Source: Lachnospiraceae bacterium
Lineage (GTDB): Bacteria; Bacillota; Clostridia; Lachnospirales; Lachnospiraceae
DNA: 8,510 nt
NCBI GenBank assembly: GCA_900769175.1
Contig: CAAGFP010000026.1
Coordinates: forward strand, 1 to 8,510
Direction of reading: 5' to 3'
Notes under the pieces: generated by a model
Database searches by the model: none
Told to the model about the DNA's origin: nothing
The model's input: the letters and a program-made list of their open reading frames with translations, nothing else
Shown here: positions 5,563 through 8,510 of the stretch, piece by piece
How the letters are laid out: every line of letters begins with the position of its first letter
How positions within the stretch are numbered: position 1 is the stretch's first letter
Made by a program: the position numbers and the translations under genes

Positions 5563-6438
5563 ATGAAACAGCCAACGAATCAGACCATGAAACAGATATT
5601 CAAACAAGTATTCCCGCAAACCATACCGGTTATGGCGGGATATATTTCTTTGGGAATTGCATTTGGCTTGCTGTTACAGTCAAGCGGATACGGACCACTC
5701 TGGGCATTATTGATGAGTGTTTTCATCTATGCCGGCTCGGCGCAGTTCCTGGCGGTTGAATTACTGGCAGCAGGTGCAACTCTGCCGCAGGTAGCTTTAT
5801 TTACCTTTTTGCTGAATTTCAGACACTTCTTTTACGGACTTTCAATGATTGAAAAATACCGCAAAACCGGAATTCGAAAGCCTTATCTGGTATTCGGGCT
5901 GACGGATGAAACATATGCACTTTTAACCGGTTATAAAGCACCGGAAGGGATGGGCGATCAAAACTATTACTTTGCTGTAACGTTAATGAACCAGTTATAC
6001 TGGGTTACCGGATGTGTTCTTGGCTCCGTAGCGGGTTCGCTTATCCCGTTTGATACGACCGGAATCGATTTTGCCATGACCGCTCTTTTTGCAGTGCTTG
6101 TTGTAGAACAGTGGAAATCAAATAAAAAACACCTTCCTGCAATTTCGGGATTCGTGATAACCAATGTATCATTGCTTATTTTTGGCGCAGATAATTTCTT
6201 GATTCCTGCACTGATTGTAATATCGGTTGTGCTTCTTTGCATGAAAGGTGTGTTGAATGAAAGGGAAGAAGAACCGCATGAAAGGAATGCTAAACCGTGT
6301 GAAAGAAATGCTAAACCGCGTGGAAGTGATGCCAAACAGCGTGAAGGAAATGTAGAATCATGTGAAAGGAATACTAAACCACATGAAAGTGATGCTAAAC
6401 CGCGTGAAAGAAATAATGAACCGGGAGGTGGACAATGA
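5563..6438 (+). CDS. azlC: AzlC-family branched-chain amino acid exporter, large subunit, with repetitive C-terminal tail
   Basis: Residues 1-230 match the AzlC membrane protein family, which with AzlD exports branched-chain amino acids and analogues. Visible hallmarks are PVMAGYISLGIAFGLL (22-37), FIYAGSAQFLAVELL (54-68), LLNFRHFFYGLSM (83-95) and FGLTDETYALL (111-121), with several membrane segments to about residue 226. AzlC proteins are usually about 230-240 residues; this one has 291. The extra 60 residues are a hydrophilic tail made of seven 7-residue repeats (239-287) of the type xERNAKP. ATG 5563 has TTGGAG at 5547-5552. The stop overlaps the azlD start as ATGA, so translation is coupled. 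I see no T-box or riboswitch upstream. Confidence 0.92.
   Translation: MKQPTNQTMKQIFKQVFPQTIPVMAGYISLGIAFGLLLQSSGYGPLWALLMSVFIYAGSAQFLAVELLAAGATLPQVALFTFLLNFRHFFYGLSMIEKYRKTGIRKPYLVFGLTDETYALLTGYKAPEGMGDQNYYFAVTLMNQLYWVTGCVLGSVAGSLIPFDTTGIDFAMTALFAVLVVEQWKSNKKHLPAISGFVITNVSLLIFGADNFLIPALIVISVVLLCMKGVLNEREEEPHERNAKPCERNAKPRGSDAKQREGNVESCERNTKPHESDAKPRERNNEPGGGQ
6277..6423. repeat. 21-bp minisatellite, seven copies, in the 3' end of azlC
   Basis: Seven imperfect 21-base units start at 6277, 6298, 6319, 6340, 6361, 6382 and 6403. The unit is close to yrTGAAAGnnATGCTAAACCG. Each encodes seven residues, so a gain or loss of units would keep the frame. The copies differ by several substitutions, giving HERNAKP, CERNAKP, RGSDAKQ, REGNVES, CERNTKP, HESDAKP and RERNNEP. 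Confidence 0.9.
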
Positions 6439-6776
6439 GCGATTTATATATTATTTGGGTCATTCTCGTAATGGCAGTGGTTACCATGCTTCTTCGATTC
6501 CTGCCGTTCATCATTTTTGATCATGGGGAGAAACTCCCTCAATGGATTTCTTATCTTGGGAAAGTACTTCCGTCTGCAATCATGAGCATGCTTTTGGTTT
6601 ATTGCTTGAGAAATATCAATTTTACGCAAGGAAGTCGTGGGATTCCAGAATTGCTCTGTGTTGGCATTGCGGTTTTGCTTCATGTCTGGAAAAGAAATAC
6701 CATATTAAGCATTGGGGTAAGTACGATTTTGTTTATGGTTATTACGCAGACGGGAATATTAAATTTTATAAAATAA
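6435..6776 (+). CDS. azlD: AzlD-family branched-chain amino acid exporter, small subunit
   Basis: A 113-residue hydrophobic protein with about four membrane segments (near 3-27, 42-60, 69-85 and 90-108). It contains MLLRFLPFIIF and LGKVLPSAIMSMLLVYCL, typical of AzlD, and its length is normal for the family. It follows azlC with a 4-base ATGA overlap and its own GGGAGGTG site at 6423-6430, placed in the last codons of azlC after the minisatellite. It should form the transporter together with AzlC. I see no clear terminator after it. Confidence 0.9.
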   Translation: MSDLYIIWVILVMAVVTMLLRFLPFIIFDHGEKLPQWISYLGKVLPSAIMSMLLVYCLRNINFTQGSRGIPELLCVGIAVLLHVWKRNTILSIGVSTILFMVITQTGILNFIK

Positions 6777-6795
6777 ATCCCTTTTTACATTTGTG

Positions 6796-6804
6796 TGTTA
6801 TATA
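6796..6804 (+). promoter_or_regulatory. possible extended -10 promoter of the SUKH gene
   Basis: TG at 6796-6797 is followed one base later by TATATA (6799-6804), overlapping a TATAAT at 6801-6806. No good -35 lies at the right distance; TTTACA at 6784-6789 is too close. The gene start is at 6859. Confidence 0.3.
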
Positions 6805-6858
6805 ATATAGGCAGAAAAATTCTAATTTTCGGTGCGACTGCTCACGAGGTGAGGATTG

Positions 6859-7257
6859 ATGGATAGATATTCAGGAACTAAAAACTTTGATGATTTTTTT
6901 GATTATTTGTCAAAACAGAAAACTAAAAAATATACAGAAATCACATCTGATATTATTAACGAATTCAAGAATTCATTTAAAGAAATCAAATTACCTAAAC
7001 AGTATATAGAATTTATGAAGTATGCAGGCAATGGAATGTTTTGGGAAGGTTCAATGTATGAATTTTCAGAGGTTAAAACATTAAAAAAATATGCTACAGA
7101 ACTATTAGAAGAAAATGATTTCCCACATAGATTAAAAGAAAGTGATTTTGTCTTTTGGATGCATTGTGGATATATGTTTTATTTTTTAGTTTGGAAGATG
7201 GAGATAATCCTCCTGTTTATTATTATTCTGAATGTGATGAGATGTTGGATTTTGTAA
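6859..7257 (+). CDS. SUKH (SMI1/KNR4) family protein, frame broken in its last third
   Basis: The frame from ATG 6859 (GAGGTGA site at 6846-6852; a TTG at 6856 is the only in-frame alternative) gives a SUKH-1 type domain with LPKQYIEFMKYAGNG, the typical core. It then runs to FVFWMHCGYMFYFL (98-111 counted from the TTG). SUKH proteins are often immunity proteins against polymorphic or contact-dependent toxins. After TTA at 7186-7188 this frame turns into an unrelated hydrophobic tail ending at 7257. The true domain continues in the -1 frame to a TGA at 7320-7322. The break lies on T TTT TTA (7182-7188), a classical -1 slippery heptamer in the correct phase. Either one T was lost from a run of seven, or the site is recoded. 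The restored protein would be about 154 residues. No toxin gene is adjacent. Confidence 0.8.
   Translation: MDRYSGTKNFDDFFDYLSKQKTKKYTEITSDIINEFKNSFKEIKLPKQYIEFMKYAGNGMFWEGSMYEFSEVKTLKKYATELLEENDFPHRLKESDFVFWMHCGYMFYFLVWKMEIILLFIIILNVMRCWIL
7182..7188 (+). promoter_or_regulatory. T TTT TTA heptamer at the SUKH frame change (possible -1 frameshift site)
   Basis: Frame-0 codons are TAT TTT TTA, so the heptamer T TTT TTA has the X XXY YYZ phase. A -1 slip makes the next codon AGT at 7188-7190, which is exactly the frame of the conserved SUKH C-terminus. Only a weak stem, GGAG/CTCC around 7199-7214, is visible downstream. Confidence 0.35.
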
Positions 7258-7322
7258 GATGCAGTGACACATTCCTTGATTTTATAATTAACCCATATAT
7301 CACTGGAGTTCCTAATTCATGA
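7188..7322 (+). other. out-of-frame C-terminal third of the SUKH domain
   Basis: In the -1 frame this segment reads SLEDGDNPPVYYYSE, then CDEMLDFVRCSDTFLDFI, and ends at TGA 7320-7322. The DGDNPPVYYY pattern and the closing hydrophobic helix are what SUKH-1 proteins have after the FWMHxGYxFxFF strand. The 44-codon segment has no start of its own and is intact in its frame, which implies a recent frame break or continuing use. Confidence 0.75.
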
Positions 7323-7340
7323 AAAGTGTATTGAATTTAG

Positions 7341-7452
7341 ATTATTCGGGCTGAGTTAAATTGAAATAGGGAAGGTATTAGCTCTTCTACAAACAGATAA
7401 AAAGAAGTATGCGTTTAATTATCTGAAAAAAATAGGTGGTGATTATTCATGA
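7341..7452 (+). pseudogene. possible remnant of a gene tail directly before the RhuM-Fic gene
   Basis: From 7360 the frame reads IEIGKVLALLQTDKKKYAFN, then YLKKIGGDYS, and stops at TGA 7450-7452. That stop overlaps the start codon of the next gene as ATGA, an arrangement usual for coupled operon genes. One missing A near 7360 would join it to RAEL upstream, after which stops appear in every frame. There is no start codon, and I do not recognise the family. It may be the tail of a partner gene whose front part was lost. The coding look could be chance. Confidence 0.35.
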
Positions 7453-8378
7453 AAAACGAAATTGTTTTATTTACAGATGGAGATACAAATCTTGAAGTTG
7501 AGTTGAGCCCAGAGTTGGAAACAGTTTGGCTGACACAGAAACAAATGGAAGAATTGTTTGATGTCAAACATGCTACAGTGAGCGAACATATTTCCAATAT
7601 ACTGGCTTCAGGAGAACTAGACGAGACTTCTGTCGGTTTTTCCGACAAAAGTTCCGGGGGAAGAAAACCTAAGATATATAATCTGGATATGATATTATCT
7701 GTTGGATATCGTGTTAATTCAAAGCGAGGAATTGCATTTCGTAGATGGGCAAATTCTGTTTTAAAACAATATGTGATTCAAGGATATGCAATTAATGAAA
7801 AAAGATTACAGGCACTTGAAAGAACTGTTGATATCCAAACAAAGATGCTTGCATGCACATTGGATATCGAAGAAGCAGATGTTTTAAAAGCTGTTAGTTC
7901 ATATACAGAAGCGTTGATGCTTTTGGATAAATATGATCATCAATCCCTTGAGAAGCCAGAGGGAAACAAACCTATATATAAAATTACTTATGAAGAATGC
8001 CGAAATATGGTTTTACATATGGAAGATTCGTTTAAATCGGATGTATTTGGTGTGGAGAAAGAAAAAGGTAAAGTTGAAGGTATTTTGGCGGCAGTTTATC
8101 AAAATGTATTTGGCGGAGACGTTTATCCTTCGCTAGAGGAAAAAGCTGCTAATTTATTATATTTTATGATTAAAGACCATCCATATGCAGATGGCTGTAA
8201 GCGAATTGCAGCATCTTTGTTTCTAGAGTTTTTGGTTCGTAACAATGCACTATACAGAGATGGTAATAAAATAATCAGCGATGGAGCATTAGTTGCGATT
8301 ACACTTATGATTGCAGAGTCAAGACCAGAAGAAAAAGATATAATGGTCAATCTTGTGATGAATTTTTTGACGATGTAG
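7449..8378 (+). CDS. RhuM-family protein with C-terminal Fic/Doc domain
   Basis: A 309-residue protein. Residues 4-120 match the RhuM virulence-protein family: VWLTQKQMEELFDVKHATVSEHI (a helix-turn-helix-like segment), then KIYNLDMILSVGYRVNSKRG, RRWANSVLKQYVIQGYAIN. Residues about 140-305 look like a Fic/Doc domain with the motif HPYADGCKRIAA at 244-255. Fic/Doc enzymes AMPylate or phosphorylate target proteins and often act as toxins. Here the usual Asn of HPFxDGNKR is Cys250, while His244, Asp248, Lys251 and Arg252 remain. No clear (S/T)xxxE(G/N) inhibitory motif and no separate antitoxin gene are seen. AGGTGGTGA at 7433-7441 is the ribosome site. Composition is more AT-rich than the genes before 6780, which fits acquired DNA. 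The role is unknown; RhuM is named from Salmonella, but its biochemistry is unclear. Confidence 0.87.
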   Translation: MKNEIVLFTDGDTNLEVELSPELETVWLTQKQMEELFDVKHATVSEHISNILASGELDETSVGFSDKSSGGRKPKIYNLDMILSVGYRVNSKRGIAFRRWANSVLKQYVIQGYAINEKRLQALERTVDIQTKMLACTLDIEEADVLKAVSSYTEALMLLDKYDHQSLEKPEGNKPIYKITYEECRNMVLHMEDSFKSDVFGVEKEKGKVEGILAAVYQNVFGGDVYPSLEEKAANLLYFMIKDHPYADGCKRIAASLFLEFLVRNNALYRDGNKIISDGALVAITLMIAESRPEEKDIMVNLVMNFLTM

Positions 8379-8410
8379 TTTGCACGTGAAATTCAAATTG
8401 AACAAAATCG

Positions 8411-8448
8411 CTGCGCGATGGCCTGCCAAGGCTGTGGCGCAGTTTTTT
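8411..8448 (+). terminator. intrinsic terminator after the RhuM-Fic gene
   Basis: CTGCGC (8411-8416) pairs with GCGCAG (8437-8442), and inside it GCCT (8421-8424) pairs with AGGC (8429-8432). TTTTTT follows at 8443-8448. The hairpin begins 32 bases after the stop codon. The remaining bases to 8510 hold no supported gene. Confidence 0.8.
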
Positions 8449-8510
8449 ACTTTTTCTAAAAAAGGCAGTGACAGGATTGTCCCAAGATAGTATTGTTAAA
8501 GTACGACCAA

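Noticed and set aside
5967..6335. 122-codon reverse-strand frame opposite azlC
   Set aside because: Its apparent repeats are only the reverse complement of the azlC minisatellite.
8456..8509. Reverse-strand tail reading YFNNTILGQSCHCLF and a stop, possibly the end of a gene entering from the right
   Set aside because: Only about 18 codons are visible and no family is recognisable; the adjoining sequence past 8510 would decide it.

Overview
The window looks like a chromosomal stretch of a low-to-moderate GC Firmicute, most likely a Lachnospiraceae-type clostridium. The basis is AGGAGG-like ribosome binding sites, an AT-rich codon bias, a galE remnant of clostridial type, and many short structured intergenic repeats. 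This placement is inference; no rRNA or other marker gene is present. Every recognisable gene is on the + strand.

Layout. Positions 1-300 hold the possible tail of an upstream gene, a 64-bp tandem repeat with CGCGCG boxes, and a promoter. Next come a lipoprotein gene (365-1144) and a galE relic (1183-1383) reduced to its two ends. A long hairpin with a T-tract (1406-1471) closes this part. From 1541 to 4491 there is a tight four-gene operon: an ECF sigma factor, a six-TM membrane protein (candidate anti-sigma factor), an ABC ATPase and an ABC-2 type permease. The genes overlap or abut, so they probably form one signalling and export/resistance unit.

A 63-bp-period composite repeat (conserved box plus hairpin) follows at 4521-4658, and a related copy lies at 5443-5493. 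Between them is a gene for an MmcQ/YjbR-like domain fused to an O6-alkylguanine-DNA alkyltransferase domain, closed by a good intrinsic terminator. Then come azlC and azlD (5563-6776), a branched-chain amino acid exporter pair. AzlC carries an unusual C-terminal tail of seven 7-residue repeats encoded by a 21-bp minisatellite.

From about 6780 the sequence is more AT-rich and looks like accessory DNA. It holds an orphan SUKH (SMI1/KNR4) gene whose domain is split by a -1 shift exactly at a T TTT TTA heptamer, a possible gene remnant whose stop overlaps the next start, and a RhuM-Fic/Doc fusion protein with a Cys in place of the usual Asn of the Fic motif. An intrinsic terminator follows. The most noteworthy items are the SUKH frameshift heptamer, the AzlC minisatellite tail, the variant Fic motif, the internally deleted galE and the two structured repeat families. 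I did not find a clearly new multi-gene system.
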